From Acinetobacter vivianii (GTDB lineage Bacteria; Pseudomonadota; Gammaproteobacteria; Pseudomonadales; Moraxellaceae), in contig NZ_BMDR01000004.1 in the NCBI RefSeq assembly GCF_014635885.1, positions 1-64,000 of the forward strand: a DNA stretch of 64,000 nucleotides, given 5' to 3'. Below, piece by piece: positions 34,118 through 43,432 of the stretch. How positions within the stretch are numbered: the stretch's first letter is position 1; each line of letters begins with the position of its first letter. The translations under genes were made by a program, and so were the position numbers. The notes below the pieces were generated by a model that saw nothing but the letters and a program-made list of their open reading frames with translations, did not search any database and had not been told where the DNA came from.

Positions 34118-35362
34118 ATGAGTCAGATTGCAGACAGTATTCAGATACGTAATACCACATTTAAAAATCGCATCATTAAAGGGGCAATGAGTGAAGCGCT
34201 TGCCAATGATGCAGGGCAACCGAATGATTTGCTGATTGGTTTATATGAAGCTTGGGCGAAAGGTGGTTTAGGTTGTGCCGTTACAGGTAATGTGATGGTG
34301 AATATTGGCGCCAAAAATGAACCGGGTGTGGTGGCAATTGAAACTGAGCGTGATCTGGAGAAGTTAAAGCAATGGGCTGCTGTGGGTAAAAAACACGGTA
34401 TGGTGCAATTGATCCAGTTGTCACATCCCGGTCGCCAATGTCCCAAAGGTTTAAATAAAGAAACGGTTGCGCCTTCGGCTGTACCTTTTAGTCCTGTACT
34501 GGCAACCATGTTTGGAACGCCACGTGAGCTGACGCATGATGAAATTCTGGATATTATCCAGCGTTTTGCGATCGCTGCTGCTGTTTGTGAAAAGGCAGGT
34601 TTTGAAGGGGTACAATTTCATGGTGCACATGGTTATTTAATCAGCCAGTTTTTATCACCATTAACCAATAAACGTACTGATCAGTGGGGCGGTTCAATCG
34701 AGAACCGTATGCGTTTCTTGCTGGAAATTTATAAAGCAGTACGTGCAGCGACCTCTGAAAATTTCATCATTTCGGTTAAATTAAATTCGGCTGATTTTCA
34801 GCGTGGTGGCATTACTGAAGAAGATGTCATTACTGTATTTAAAGCGATTGATGCAGCAGGTATCGATATTATTGAAATTTCAGGCGGTACCTATGAAGCA
34901 CCTGCGATGGCAGGTGCAAAAGCAGAAAAGCGTAAAGCCAGTACCATTGCCCGCGAAGCCTATTTCTTGGAATTTGCCGAAAAGATTCGTCAGCATGTGT
35001 CATGTAAATTGATGGTGACAGGTGGTTTTCGTACAGTCGAAGGAATGAATGCAGCTTTGGCCAGCGGTGCTTGTGATTTTATTGGAATTGCGCGTCCTTT
35101 AGCGGTAGAACCAGATTTGCCAGAGCGTTTAATTGCAGGGCATGATGTTCGTTATGCGGTAAATCAGATTAAAACAGGGATTCCATTTGTTGATAAAATG
35201 GCAATCATGGAAATCATCTGGTATGCAGCGCAATTTAAGGCGATTGGGCAAGGTAAAAAACCGAATCCAAAACTATCACCGTTATTGGTCTTCTTGAATT
35301 ATGCGAAAGGCAATATCAAAGCGGTGGTGAAAGGCCGAGTCAATTCGCGTAAGTCAGCGTAA
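34118..35362 (+). CDS. NADH:flavin oxidoreductase of the old yellow enzyme family
   Basis: The 414-residue FMN-dependent TIM barrel shows RNTTFKNRIIKGAMSEALA, QLSHPGRQCP, GVQFHGAHGYLISQFLSPLTNKRTDQWGGS and the phosphate-binding GGFRT...GACDFIGIARPL. These are typical of the 2,4-dienoyl-CoA-reductase-like N-terminal domain, but the second FAD domain is absent. ATG 34118 is chosen because AGAGG lies about six bases upstream. A repressor-type operator lies just upstream, suggesting induction by an electrophile or aromatic substrate. The substrate is unknown. Confidence 0.85.
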   Translation: MSQIADSIQIRNTTFKNRIIKGAMSEALANDAGQPNDLLIGLYEAWAKGGLGCAVTGNVMVNIGAKNEPGVVAIETERDLEKLKQWAAVGKKHGMVQLIQLSHPGRQCPKGLNKETVAPSAVPFSPVLATMFGTPRELTHDEILDIIQRFAIAAAVCEKAGFEGVQFHGAHGYLISQFLSPLTNKRTDQWGGSIENRMRFLLEIYKAVRAATSENFIISVKLNSADFQRGGITEEDVITVFKAIDAAGIDIIEISGGTYEAPAMAGAKAEKRKASTIAREAYFLEFAEKIRQHVSCKLMVTGGFRTVEGMNAALASGACDFIGIARPLAVEPDLPERLIAGHDVRYAVNQIKTGIPFVDKMAIMEIIWYAAQFKAIGQGKKPNPKLSPLLVFLNYAKGNIKAVVKGRVNSRKSA

Positions 35363-35370
35363 TATTTTCT

Positions 35371-35396
35371 AGGACTCTTCGGAGTCCTTTTTATTT
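35371..35396 (+). terminator. Terminator with TTCG tetraloop
   Basis: AGGACTC and GAGTCCT pair around TTCG, followed by TTTTATTTTT. It ends the flavin oxidoreductase transcript. Confidence 0.88.
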
Positions 35397-35472
35397 TTAA
35401 TCAATAACGTCGTAGTAGAATTCTTTTAATAATTACATTTAGAATGTTCTTTTTATTGAAGGGGAGATATTT

Positions 35473-36018
35473 ATGACGTGGATCATTATTTTAATTGTTG
35501 TGTTTACAATTTTGGCTTTAGTTTTAGGGAATGTGAAGAAAGAAAAGAAAGGTGGAGCGCGTAATCCGATTAAGGGTAAACGTATTCTAACAATGAACGA
35601 ACAACCCACTTTCTTCAGATTAAGAGAAGCATTACCAGAGCATATTATTTTGGCGCAGGTTTCATTTAGTGCATTTATGACAGCTCAGGGCTACGCCACT
35701 AGGAATTTATTTAACCGTAAAGTTGCTGATTTTGTTGTATTGGATAAACAATTCAATATTGTCGCTATTGTTGAGCTTGATGACTCATCTCATAAAGGGA
35801 AAGAAGATAAAGATGCGGATAGAGATAGTTTAATCATTGAAGCAGGACATCGGATCATTCGCTATCCAAGAACACCTGATATAGATCAAGTCAAAAAAGA
35901 TTTTGGAATAACTTCTATAGAAACCACAATAATTGAATCTGAAGTACCAGAGAAGACTGTTCTCGTCTCAGAGGCTTTTGTTTTTGAAACTGAATCAAAT
36001 GAACAAAAAGTACTTTGA
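35473..36018 (+). CDS. Membrane-anchored DUF2726 protein (nuclease-like fold)
   Basis: The 181-residue protein has one N-terminal membrane segment (about residues 2-20) and then a DUF2726 domain: RLREALPEHIILAQVSFSAFM and KVADFVVLDKQFNIVAIVELDDSSH. The spacing of Asp, Glu and Asp residues resembles the restriction-endonuclease-like core of this family, and RDSLIIEAGHRIIRYP completes it. AAGGGGAG is a strong ribosome site. It stands alone between two terminators. Nuclease activity is inferred from fold only. Confidence 0.8.
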   Translation: MTWIIILIVVFTILALVLGNVKKEKKGGARNPIKGKRILTMNEQPTFFRLREALPEHIILAQVSFSAFMTAQGYATRNLFNRKVADFVVLDKQFNIVAIVELDDSSHKGKEDKDADRDSLIIEAGHRIIRYPRTPDIDQVKKDFGITSIETTIIESEVPEKTVLVSEAFVFETESNEQKVL

Positions 36019-36045
36019 TCGTTATAGGAAATATTTTAATTAAAT

Positions 36046-36082
36046 AAAAAAGCCACTGTCTAAATAATGCAGTGGCTTTTTT
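36046..36082. terminator. Bidirectional terminator between the DUF2726 gene and tRNA-Glu
   Basis: AAAAAAGCCACTG (36046-36058) pairs perfectly with CAGTGGCTTTTTT (36070-36082) around an 11-base loop. Confidence 0.9.
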
Positions 36083-36087
36083 GAATT

Positions 36088-36163
36088 TGGCGTCCCTACG
36101 GGGATTCGAACCCCGGTTACCGCCGTGAAAGGGCGATGTCCTAGGCCTCTAGACGATAGGGAC
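36088..36163 (-). tRNA. tRNA-Glu (anticodon TTC)
   Basis: The minus strand reads GTCCCTATCGTCTAGAGGCC, then the anticodon region CCCTTTCACGG, then the T-arm GGTTCGAATCCC, ending in GACGCCA. It is 76 bases long with an encoded CCA and closely matches E. coli tRNA-Glu. All four arms pair. Confidence 0.97.
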
Positions 36164-36179
36164 TTCTTGAGGTGGGTGT

Positions 36180-36208
36180 ATATTAGGGGTCTGTCACCAA
36201 AGTGTCAA
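36180..36208 (-). promoter_or_regulatory. Promoter of tRNA-Glu inside the 3' end of rnt
   Basis: On the minus strand TTGACA (36208-36203) and TAATAT (36185-36180) are 17 bases apart, putting the start near 36173, ten bases before the tRNA. The -10 overlaps the rnt stop codon. Confidence 0.65.
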
Positions 36209-36848
36209 GAAGGTGAGGAGACAGTTTGTTCAAAATATAGCAAAACAGTTCAGCAGTCTTCTGTGTATCGTACAACGCAGAGTGTGCTTCTTTGCCATCA
36301 AACTCGATTCCAGCCTGAATACAGGCACGCGCCAACACCGTTTGCCCGAACATCACCGCACTCAGCGTCACAGTATCAAAGACTGAAAAGCTATGGAACG
36401 GATTCTGGTTCTTTGTTCCAGAGCGTGCAATTGCAGCTTGAAGGAAACCTAAATCAAAGTGCGCATTGTGTCCCACCAAGACCGCATGGGTACATTGTTG
36501 GGCTTTTCGGACTTCATTTAAAGATTTGAAAATACGGCGTAAAGCAGTACGTTCATCTTCAGCCATGGCAATACGCATCGGGTTAGAAGGATCAATGCCA
36601 ATAAAATCGAGCGAGCGTCGATCTAGATTGGCACCTTCGAATGGGTTGATATGCGCTTGGAATGATGGGCCTGGTACAAATTGACCGTTTTCATCATAGA
36701 CAATTGGAATACACGCGATTTCAAGCAGTGCATCGGTTTGTGAGTTAAAACCTGCTGTTTCGACATCGACGACAACAGGTAAAAATCCACGAAAACGCTG
36801 GCCAATCACAGGAGCTTTGTTTTCTTCTTGTGTCACACTTTTCTCCAT
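36183..36848 (-). CDS. rnt: Ribonuclease T
   Basis: The 221-residue DEDDh exonuclease shows [37 protein letters not shown] and [14 protein letters not shown], the complete RNase T catalytic set. RNase T trims tRNA and other RNA 3' ends. It overlaps the end of pyrC by 16 bases and sits directly upstream of a tRNA gene. It is probably co-transcribed with pyrC. Confidence 0.94.
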   Translation of the reverse strand: MEKSVTQEENKAPVIGQRFRGFLPVVVDVETAGFNSQTDALLEIACIPIVYDENGQFVPGPSFQAHINPFEGANLDRRSLDFIGIDPSNPMRIAMAEDERTALRRIFKSLNEVRKAQQCTHAVLVGHNAHFDLGFLQAAIARSGTKNQNPFHSFSVFDTVTLSAVMFGQTVLARACIQAGIEFDGKEAHSALYDTQKTAELFCYILNKLSPHLLDTLVTDP

Positions 36849-37867
36849 TGCAGTGTTTTGCCTGCATGAAGTGGAATAATTTTTTGATCTTCAAGATAAT
36901 CAAAAGACTCGGCAACCGTATTTTCTTCTTTCACTAAGGTGATTGTTGAAGTATTACGTGGTAAACCATAGAAGTCAGCACCAAAGATGCTGGCAAAACC
37001 TTCCAGACGTTCTAGCTTACCGACTTGGTCAAATGCCTGTGCATAAAGCTCAATGGCATTTGGTGCGCTATAGCAGCCTGCACATCCACATGCATTCTCT
37101 TTGGCATTTTGCGCATGTGGTGCGCTGTCTGTGCCAAGGAAGAATTTTGGATTACCGCTGGTCGCCACTTCTAATAACGTCGTTTGATGGGTTTGACGTT
37201 TTAAAATCGGCAAACAGTAGAAATGCGGCTTAACACCACCAACCAACATGTCATTACGGTTAAACAGTAAATGTTGAGGGGTAATTGTTGCAGCAACATT
37301 ACGATCCTGCTCAAGCACAAAATTAGCCGCGTCGCTTGTTGTAATATGTTCTAGCACGACTTTTAATTGAGGGAATTGCTTGAGGAGCGGTGACAGGACT
37401 TCATCCAGAAATCTTTTTTCACGATCAAAGATATCGACGTGATTATGAGTCACTTCGCCATGAAGCAATAAAGGAACCTGATGTTCCTCAAGTTGTTCAA
37501 TAACGCCATATACCTTACGGATATCACTTACGCCATTATCCGAGTTGGTGGTTGCACCAGCAGGATAAAGCTTAATTGCATTAACGAACTCAGATTCTTT
37601 AATTTTACGAACTTCATCTGGAGAGGTATGGTCAGTAAAATAAAGCACCATGCGCGGATCAAAATTCAGACCTTCAGGAACATGCGCCAGAATACGTTCG
37701 CGATAAGCTAACGCTTCTTCGACAGTTTTAACAGGTGGAACAAGATTCGGCATACAAATTGCGCGTGCAAATTGTTTGGCTAAATCAGGGACAGTGCGTT
37801 TTAAAGCTAAACCATCACGCAGGTGTGCGTGCCAATCATCGGGTTGCAAGAGTGTAAGAGTATTCAA
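36833..37867 (-). CDS. pyrC: Dihydroorotase PyrC
   Basis: The 344-residue zinc enzyme of pyrimidine synthesis shows [14 protein letters not shown] (metal His pair), [13 protein letters not shown] with the Lys expected to be carboxylated, [29 protein letters not shown] and GTDSAPHA. The start is a TTG at 37865-37867: a stop lies two codons upstream in frame and the conserved region begins only a few residues in, so no ATG start is possible without loss of conserved sequence. Confidence 0.93.
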   Translation of the reverse strand: MNTLTLLQPDDWHAHLRDGLALKRTVPDLAKQFARAICMPNLVPPVKTVEEALAYRERILAHVPEGLNFDPRMVLYFTDHTSPDEVRKIKESEFVNAIKLYPAGATTNSDNGVSDIRKVYGVIEQLEEHQVPLLLHGEVTHNHVDIFDREKRFLDEVLSPLLKQFPQLKVVLEHITTSDAANFVLEQDRNVAATITPQHLLFNRNDMLVGGVKPHFYCLPILKRQTHQTTLLEVATSGNPKFFLGTDSAPHAQNAKENACGCAGCYSAPNAIELYAQAFDQVGKLERLEGFASIFGADFYGLPRNTSTITLVKEENTVAESFDYLEDQKIIPLHAGKTLQWRKV

Positions 37868-38029
37868 GGTCTACTTCAAACTTAAAAATAATACAAATAA
37901 TAATGCATAAACCGTGAAAATGGTAACTACAATTACGGATAAGTGGTTAAGCAAAGCACATGACAAAATGAGAAATTGTGTTATTTTTATGCGGCACAAG
38001 AATAGTGCATTATAAAAAGAGTATTCGGG

Positions 38030-39301
38030 ATGGATAACCAATATGATCTTGATCAATTACGGAGGTCAAAAGAAGATCTAGAGCAGCTTGTTGCCCAGCA
38101 TATCCAGTCCAAAAATGCCCATCAAACCCTACCTCAAGCACTGGAAAATGAATTCTGGAAGTTTAATGTCGACCGAACGCGAATTAATGCGATTCAGTTT
38201 TTCGGACAGGGTGTCATTACCTATACTATTTTTGTGCTGTTGATATTACCTTCTAATTTTATTGTGATTCGAAACAGCGAAAATTTTGTTCTGGATTTTA
38301 TTTATAGCATCCTGAGCCTGATTGTGGTGGGGGCTGCGCTTTTCCTGTTTTGGGCAGTGTCCCGTTTTAAACAAGTTAATTCCTTATTTTATCCAGCCGT
38401 CTGTGTCATTGTGTTTTTTACAATTGTATTGACCTCATTACTCATGATGAGTGTGTCGAATGTCGTCTTACAAAATCAGGCTATGGTACTGGTAGCATTT
38501 CTATATATGCTGGGTTTTATCCTGAGTGGCATTCGACCTGTACATATGTTGTGGATTGGCTCTTTCGCAGCAATATCGATTCTTGGATTTTTACTTCTAT
38601 TTCATATTCCCTGTGATTTTCTCATGATCGGGCGGACATTGATTGGAAGTTTATTATTAGGTTTTTCAATTAGTGTCATGCTGACCTCCAAAGAAAGAAA
38701 AATATTCATCAAGTCAAAAATATCGGAAATTGATGAGCAGATTCTCCGTCTTCAGGCTTCCGAATTATTACATTTAAGTCAGCATGATGAATTGACCAAT
38801 GTGTCAAACCGCCGTACTTTTGAAGAAATGTGTACCTATCATTATCAGCAAGCGTGTAAAGAACATAAGCCTTTGTCTGTGCTGTTTATCGATATTGATT
38901 ATTTTAAAAACTATAATGATTTCTATGGTCACCAAATGGGGGATCAGGTCATTGCTGAAATTGCAAAAACCATAAAAAGCTCAATTCGACATATGGATTT
39001 TGTGGCACGTTACGGGGGCGAAGAATTTGTGGTTCTACTTCCTGAAACGTCAGCTCAAGGCGCTTATGCGGTGGCAACCAATATCTACCGCGCGATTGAC
39101 CGTTTAATGATCCCACATCACAAATCGACAGTTTCTCATTATGTGACCATTAGTCTGGGCATTACCGTGTTTAATGGTAATGCCAAAATCAGTCAGGAAA
39201 TGCTGATTCATACGGCCGATAAAGCTTTATATCGTGCTAAGCAACTGGGACGTAACCAGATTTACTATCAGCCATTACCAACGTTAGAAGAAAATATTTA
39301 A
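38030..39301 (+). CDS. Membrane-bound diguanylate cyclase (GGDEF)
   Basis: The 423-residue protein has about six membrane helices (residues 55-220) followed by a GGDEF domain. The active site is ARYGGEEFVVLL and an inhibitory I-site RHMD lies five residues upstream. LTNVSNRRTF and FIDIDYFKNYND complete the substrate site. It should make cyclic di-GMP and be product-inhibited. No EAL domain is present. The membrane part has no recognised sensory family. It is monocistronic, ending at the terminator at 39308. Confidence 0.93.
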   Translation: MDNQYDLDQLRRSKEDLEQLVAQHIQSKNAHQTLPQALENEFWKFNVDRTRINAIQFFGQGVITYTIFVLLILPSNFIVIRNSENFVLDFIYSILSLIVVGAALFLFWAVSRFKQVNSLFYPAVCVIVFFTIVLTSLLMMSVSNVVLQNQAMVLVAFLYMLGFILSGIRPVHMLWIGSFAAISILGFLLLFHIPCDFLMIGRTLIGSLLLGFSISVMLTSKERKIFIKSKISEIDEQILRLQASELLHLSQHDELTNVSNRRTFEEMCTYHYQQACKEHKPLSVLFIDIDYFKNYNDFYGHQMGDQVIAEIAKTIKSSIRHMDFVARYGGEEFVVLLPETSAQGAYAVATNIYRAIDRLMIPHHKSTVSHYVTISLGITVFNGNAKISQEMLIHTADKALYRAKQLGRNQIYYQPLPTLEENI

Positions 39302-39307
39302 GCAATA

Positions 39308-39343
39308 AAAAACCCGAATATCAGAATCGATATTCGGGTTTTT
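39308..39343. terminator. Bidirectional terminator
   Basis: ACCCGAATATC and GATATTCGGGT pair inside A- and T-runs (39308-39343) with a six-base loop. It serves the diguanylate cyclase and the convergent L,D-transpeptidase gene. Confidence 0.9.
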
Positions 39344-39361
39344 GTTTAGAACAATTTTAAA

Positions 39362-40591
39362 TTATTCCAAGAATTTTACAGTCACGCCTGAACGTACTTT
39401 CGCGCCCAAGTCGTTAGCATCCCAGTTAGTCAAACGGATACAACCGTGTGATGCTGTTTTAGAGATTAAAGATGGATTTGGCGTACCATGAATACCAAAT
39501 GATTTTTTGCTTAAACCGATCCAGATATTACCGACTGGTGCATTTGGACCTGGTGGTAAAGAAAGTGGTTTAAGGTTTTTACCTTGTACAAAGTTTGATG
39601 GAGAGTAGCTATACCAAGGGTTTTTCGCTACACCCACTACTTTATAGGTACCTGCTGGAGAAGGCGTATCAGTACTGCCAATTGTTGCAGGAAATGAGGC
39701 AATCATCTGGTTATTGCTGTTGAATAAATACAGTTGACGTGCGCCTTTGTGTGCCACGATCAAGTGAATATCTTCAGGTAAATCATTGCGTACATTGGCT
39801 ACAATAATTTTTTCACCAGGTTTTTTGAAGGTTGCCGTCGGATTCAGTTTCTTTAAGAAAGCCTCATCCATATGGAATTTTTCACCCAGCATTTCTGTAA
39901 CACGGGTGTAGTACAAACCTTTCATTTTTGCTTGTAAGGCATAGTCTGATGGGATTGAATCCGCATAAGGGCCTTTAAAGTCAGCATCAGTCAGCGTGTA
40001 TTCTACATAAGCTGGCTTAGTTTGCTTGGCAACGAGGGCATCCCATGTTTCTTTAGTCAACTGACCAGTTGGGGTAATACCGTTCATTTGCTGGAATGAC
40101 GCAATCGCTTTTAAGGTATTTTTACCATTTGAACCATCAATAGCACCAGGTGAGGCATGTGCATTGTTTAACATCACATGTGCACGTGCATAAGCTGGTA
40201 GTTGTCCTTTCGGTAAACCTTCAGGCCATTCAGCATTATTCATGCTGTCCAGCGTCCATGAAACTTTAGCTGTAGGAGCAACAGTCTTTGAGGTCGTTGA
40301 GTCAGATGTATTTTCTAATTTTTGCGATACAACCGAAGCAGCGCCAGTATTCACTTGAGGCTCAGATGCAGCTTGAGCGGCCACACTCGAAGCGGGTTGA
40401 GCTGCAACACTTGAGGCAGGCTGGGCAGTAACACTTGAAGCTGGACGCTCGATAGCCAGAGGATCAATCGGATCTTGTACGGAGCCAGCGATTTTTTTTG
40501 GATTTAATGGTTGCTCAGTTGTTGGAGCAGCGAAAGCAACATTAGCAAGAATACAACTTAAACTCATAGCGAGTAATGAGCGAACAAACAT
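39362..40591 (-). CDS. L,D-transpeptidase with peptidoglycan-binding domain (YkuD family)
   Basis: The 409-residue protein has a signal peptide (ending ANVAFAAPT) and a low-complexity region with three PASSVxAQ repeats. A PG_binding_1-like domain follows (PGAIDGSNGKNTLKAIASFQ), then a YkuD domain with FGIHGTPNPSLISKTASHGCIRLTNWDA, containing the catalytic His and Cys. It would form 3-3 crosslinks or attach proteins to peptidoglycan. ATG 40591 is preferred to TTG 40600 because AAGG lies about nine bases upstream. It is a single-gene transcript. Confidence 0.9.
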   Translation of the reverse strand: MFVRSLLAMSLSCILANVAFAAPTTEQPLNPKKIAGSVQDPIDPLAIERPASSVTAQPASSVAAQPASSVAAQAASEPQVNTGAASVVSQKLENTSDSTTSKTVAPTAKVSWTLDSMNNAEWPEGLPKGQLPAYARAHVMLNNAHASPGAIDGSNGKNTLKAIASFQQMNGITPTGQLTKETWDALVAKQTKPAYVEYTLTDADFKGPYADSIPSDYALQAKMKGLYYTRVTEMLGEKFHMDEAFLKKLNPTATFKKPGEKIIVANVRNDLPEDIHLIVAHKGARQLYLFNSNNQMIASFPATIGSTDTPSPAGTYKVVGVAKNPWYSYSPSNFVQGKNLKPLSLPPGPNAPVGNIWIGLSKKSFGIHGTPNPSLISKTASHGCIRLTNWDANDLGAKVRSGVTVKFLE

Positions 40592-40790
40592 GTAATTCAA
40601 CCTTATGAATTATTCATATTGAGATATAAGATATTGCAAGTATTACAGAAAATGAGCGCGCTTGCAGTAGCAGTTTTGTGTCAAAGCGAAAATTTATTTT
40701 AAGTCATGAATTTTGTATGGAATTCGAATTATAAATTCCAGCCTAACTTTGTTATCATGCGCTTTATATGAAAAAATTTAGAGATTGGTA

Positions 40791-41864
40791 ATGACAACGT
40801 TGAAAAATGATCGTTTTTTACGAGCTTTATTACGTGAACCTGTAGACACCACGCCAGTATGGATGATGCGTCAAGCAGGGCGTTATTTACCAGAATATCG
40901 GGAAACGCGTGCACAGGCAGGTGATTTCCTCTCTTTATGCAAAAATACCGAATTTGCTTGTGAAGTAACGTTGCAGCCTCTACGCCGTTATGAGCTAGAT
41001 GCAGCAATTTTATTCTCGGATATTTTAACTGTTCCTGATGCTTTGGGTTTAGGTCTGTATTTTGAAACTGGTGAAGGCCCAAAGTTTCATAAAACAGTAC
41101 GTACCGAACAAGATGTCGCAAATCTGCCGAAATTAAATGCCAAGTCAGATTTAGCTTATGTGATGAATGCAGTATCGACCATTCGTTCAGCTTTAAATGG
41201 GCAAGTGCCATTAATCGGTTTTTCTGGCAGCCCTTGGACTTTAGCGACTTATATGATTGAAGGTGGTTCAAGTAAAGAGTTTCGTTTCACCAAAAATATG
41301 ATGTATGCACAGCCAGAAGTGTTGCATGCGTTATTGGATCATCTTGCAGATTCAGTGATTGACTATCTCAATGCTCAGATTGATGCGGGTGCTCAGGCGA
41401 TCCAGATTTTTGATAGCTGGGGCGGTGCGCTGGCGCATAGAGAATATGTTGAGTTCTCATTGAATTATATGACCAAAATCATTGCTGGATTGCAAAGAGA
41501 AAAAGATGGTCGCCGTATTCCGATTATTGTCTTTACCAAAGGTGGCGGACAGTGGTTAGAAAATATGCTGACTACGGGTGCAGATGCATTTGGTTTAGAC
41601 TGGACTACACCGCTCTATACCGCACGTGATGTTATTGCAGGACGTGCTGCCTTACAGGGTAACCTAGATCCAGCCGTACTTTATGGTTCAGCTGCTTCGA
41701 TTGAGAAATCGGTCAAAGCCATGCTGGATGATGCCTATGCCAATGGTGAGAAAACAGGTTATATCGCTAACTTGGGTCATGGTATTACCCAGTGGGTCGA
41801 TCCAGCACAACCGAAAATTTTTGTGGATACCGTCCATGAATACAGCGCGAAATATTTAGGCTGA
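40791..41864 (+). CDS. hemE: Uroporphyrinogen decarboxylase HemE
   Basis: The 357-residue enzyme of heme synthesis shows the signature [19 protein letters not shown] near the N terminus, [29 protein letters not shown] and NLGHGI. ATG 40791 is preferred to TTG 40785. It is followed by the DUF817 gene after 44 bases. Confidence 0.95.
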   Translation: MTTLKNDRFLRALLREPVDTTPVWMMRQAGRYLPEYRETRAQAGDFLSLCKNTEFACEVTLQPLRRYELDAAILFSDILTVPDALGLGLYFETGEGPKFHKTVRTEQDVANLPKLNAKSDLAYVMNAVSTIRSALNGQVPLIGFSGSPWTLATYMIEGGSSKEFRFTKNMMYAQPEVLHALLDHLADSVIDYLNAQIDAGAQAIQIFDSWGGALAHREYVEFSLNYMTKIIAGLQREKDGRRIPIIVFTKGGGQWLENMLTTGADAFGLDWTTPLYTARDVIAGRAALQGNLDPAVLYGSAASIEKSVKAMLDDAYANGEKTGYIANLGHGITQWVDPAQPKIFVDTVHEYSAKYLG

Positions 41865-41908
41865 TATTTAACAGACACTTCAACGTTAAACACGCTAGGA
41901 TCAGTTTC

Positions 41909-42703
41909 GTGCAGTTTATTGTATTACCACTCAGTTTTATCACTAAGGCAGCTTCGGCTGCCTTATTTGGGTTATTGTTGCTGATCGCATTTGCAGTCAC
42001 TGCACCCATGGGAAGTCATGAGTACTGGGGCTTCTTCCGTTATGATTATTTGCTGTTTTATGCCCTAGTCATTCAGGTTTGTCTGGTTTATTTAAAGTTA
42101 GAATCATGGGCAGAAGCGAAGGTTATTGCCTTATTTCATATCATGGCAATGGGCATGGAGATATTCCTGACCCATCCTGCGATTGCATCTTGGCAATATC
42201 CGCAACCAGCCATTTTTAAATTATGGACTGTGCCACTCTTTGCTGGATTTATGTATTCAGCCGTGGGCAGTTTTTTCGCTCGGTCATTACGGCTTTATCA
42301 AGTCTCTTTTGAATATTTACCGCAATTTGGCAATATGCTGTGTTTGGCGGTTTTATCTTATTTAAACTTTATGACCAAGTTTTTTATCCCAGATATTCGG
42401 GTGGCTTTATTTATATGGAGTGTTGTGATTTTCTGGAAGACCAAACTTTATTTTCAGTTGCAACAATATCGTTTTAAAGTGCCGATGTTACCGATTTTAC
42501 TGTTGTTGGCATTCCTGATCTGGATTGCTGAAAACATTAGTACTTTCTATCAAATCTGGCTCTATCCAAGTCAGGTAGATGCATGGCATATGGTGGGCTG
42601 GGGCAAATTAGGTTCTTGGTATCTATTATTATTACTGAGTCTGGTTTTGGTATTAAAGATTCTTGGTACACGAGATAAACATGGGATATGGCACTTAAAT
42701 TAA
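41909..42703 (+). CDS. DUF817 integral membrane protein
   Basis: The 264-residue protein has about seven to eight hydrophobic helices. HEYWGFFRYDYLLFYALVIQ, AMGMEIFLTHPAIASWQYP and WIAENISTFYQIW are typical of the DUF817 family, whose function is unknown. It starts with GTG at 41909, with AGGA about ten bases upstream. It probably shares the hemE transcript. An inverted repeat GGGGC-TTTT-GCCCC (42719-42732) follows without a T-run. Confidence 0.8.
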   Translation: MQFIVLPLSFITKAASAALFGLLLLIAFAVTAPMGSHEYWGFFRYDYLLFYALVIQVCLVYLKLESWAEAKVIALFHIMAMGMEIFLTHPAIASWQYPQPAIFKLWTVPLFAGFMYSAVGSFFARSLRLYQVSFEYLPQFGNMLCLAVLSYLNFMTKFFIPDIRVALFIWSVVIFWKTKLYFQLQQYRFKVPMLPILLLLAFLIWIAENISTFYQIWLYPSQVDAWHMVGWGKLGSWYLLLLLSLVLVLKILGTRDKHGIWHLN

Positions 42704-42875
42704 AGTTGTCGAGAGAATGGGGCTTTTGCCCCTGATATAAATATTTCAGATATATTTAAAAATTTATTTGCTAAAACAAGTCAAGCTGGTTATTTTAATT
42801 CCTGTGTAAGAAGAATTACACAACACAATAGTGATAACAAATAGTTAAAAATAATTGATACTGGAGATCGTTCCT

Positions 42876-43346
42876 ATGTTAAAGAAAATTGCATTAGCTG
42901 CATTGTTAGCCGCTGGTTCAACTGTAGCAATGGCTGATAATGATGTGGGTTGTGGTGTGGGTACACAAGTTTGGGCGGGTAAAAAAGGTGTTGCACCTAA
43001 AATTCTTGCTGCAACAACCAATGGTATCTTTACCAACCAGTTACTCGGTATTACCTTCGGTACTTTAGGCTGCCGTCAGGGTGGAACAGTCACAGCTCAA
43101 GTGGTGACATTTACCAATGAAAATGCTGAAGCTTTAGCGCGTGATATGGCTGTTGGTCAAGGCGAAAGCTTAAATGTTCTTGCTGAATTAATGCAAATTA
43201 AAGCCAATGATAAAGCACGTTTCTTTGCTGTATCTAAAGCCAATTTTGCAGAAATTTACTCAAGCAAAAATACAAATTCACTTCAAGTTCTAGACGCTTT
43301 ACAAGGTGTGATGGCAAAAGACGCTGTGCTTAAAGCATACGTTTAA
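42876..43346 (+). CDS. DUF3015 exported protein
   Basis: The 156-residue protein has a clear signal peptide (MLKKIALAALLAAGSTVAMADN). The mature part has DVGCGVGTQVWAGKKGVAPKILAATTNG and FGTLGC, the DUF3015 pattern with two Cys that could form a disulfide. GGAGATC lies about seven bases before ATG 42876, which is preferred to the longer frame at 42855. The function of this family is unknown. It lies next to another exported protein (DUF4105), with a terminator between them. Confidence 0.82.
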   Translation: MLKKIALAALLAAGSTVAMADNDVGCGVGTQVWAGKKGVAPKILAATTNGIFTNQLLGITFGTLGCRQGGTVTAQVVTFTNENAEALARDMAVGQGESLNVLAELMQIKANDKARFFAVSKANFAEIYSSKNTNSLQVLDALQGVMAKDAVLKAYV

Positions 43347-43359
43347 TTTGTTGCATGAT

Positions 43360-43386
43360 AAAACCCTGTCTTGATGGCAGGGTTTT
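43360..43386 (+). terminator. Terminator after the DUF3015 gene
   Basis: AAAACCCTG (43360-43368) pairs perfectly with CAGGGTTTT (43378-43386) around a nine-base loop. Confidence 0.82.
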
Positions 43387-43432
43387 CTTATAGCTATTTT
43401 CCTTATACTTAAATAAAAATATTTGCTGCTGA

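Noticed and set aside
36088..36163. tRNA-Glu as an integration site for an island
   Set aside because: No integrase is nearby and I see no second copy of the tRNA 3' end in the window.
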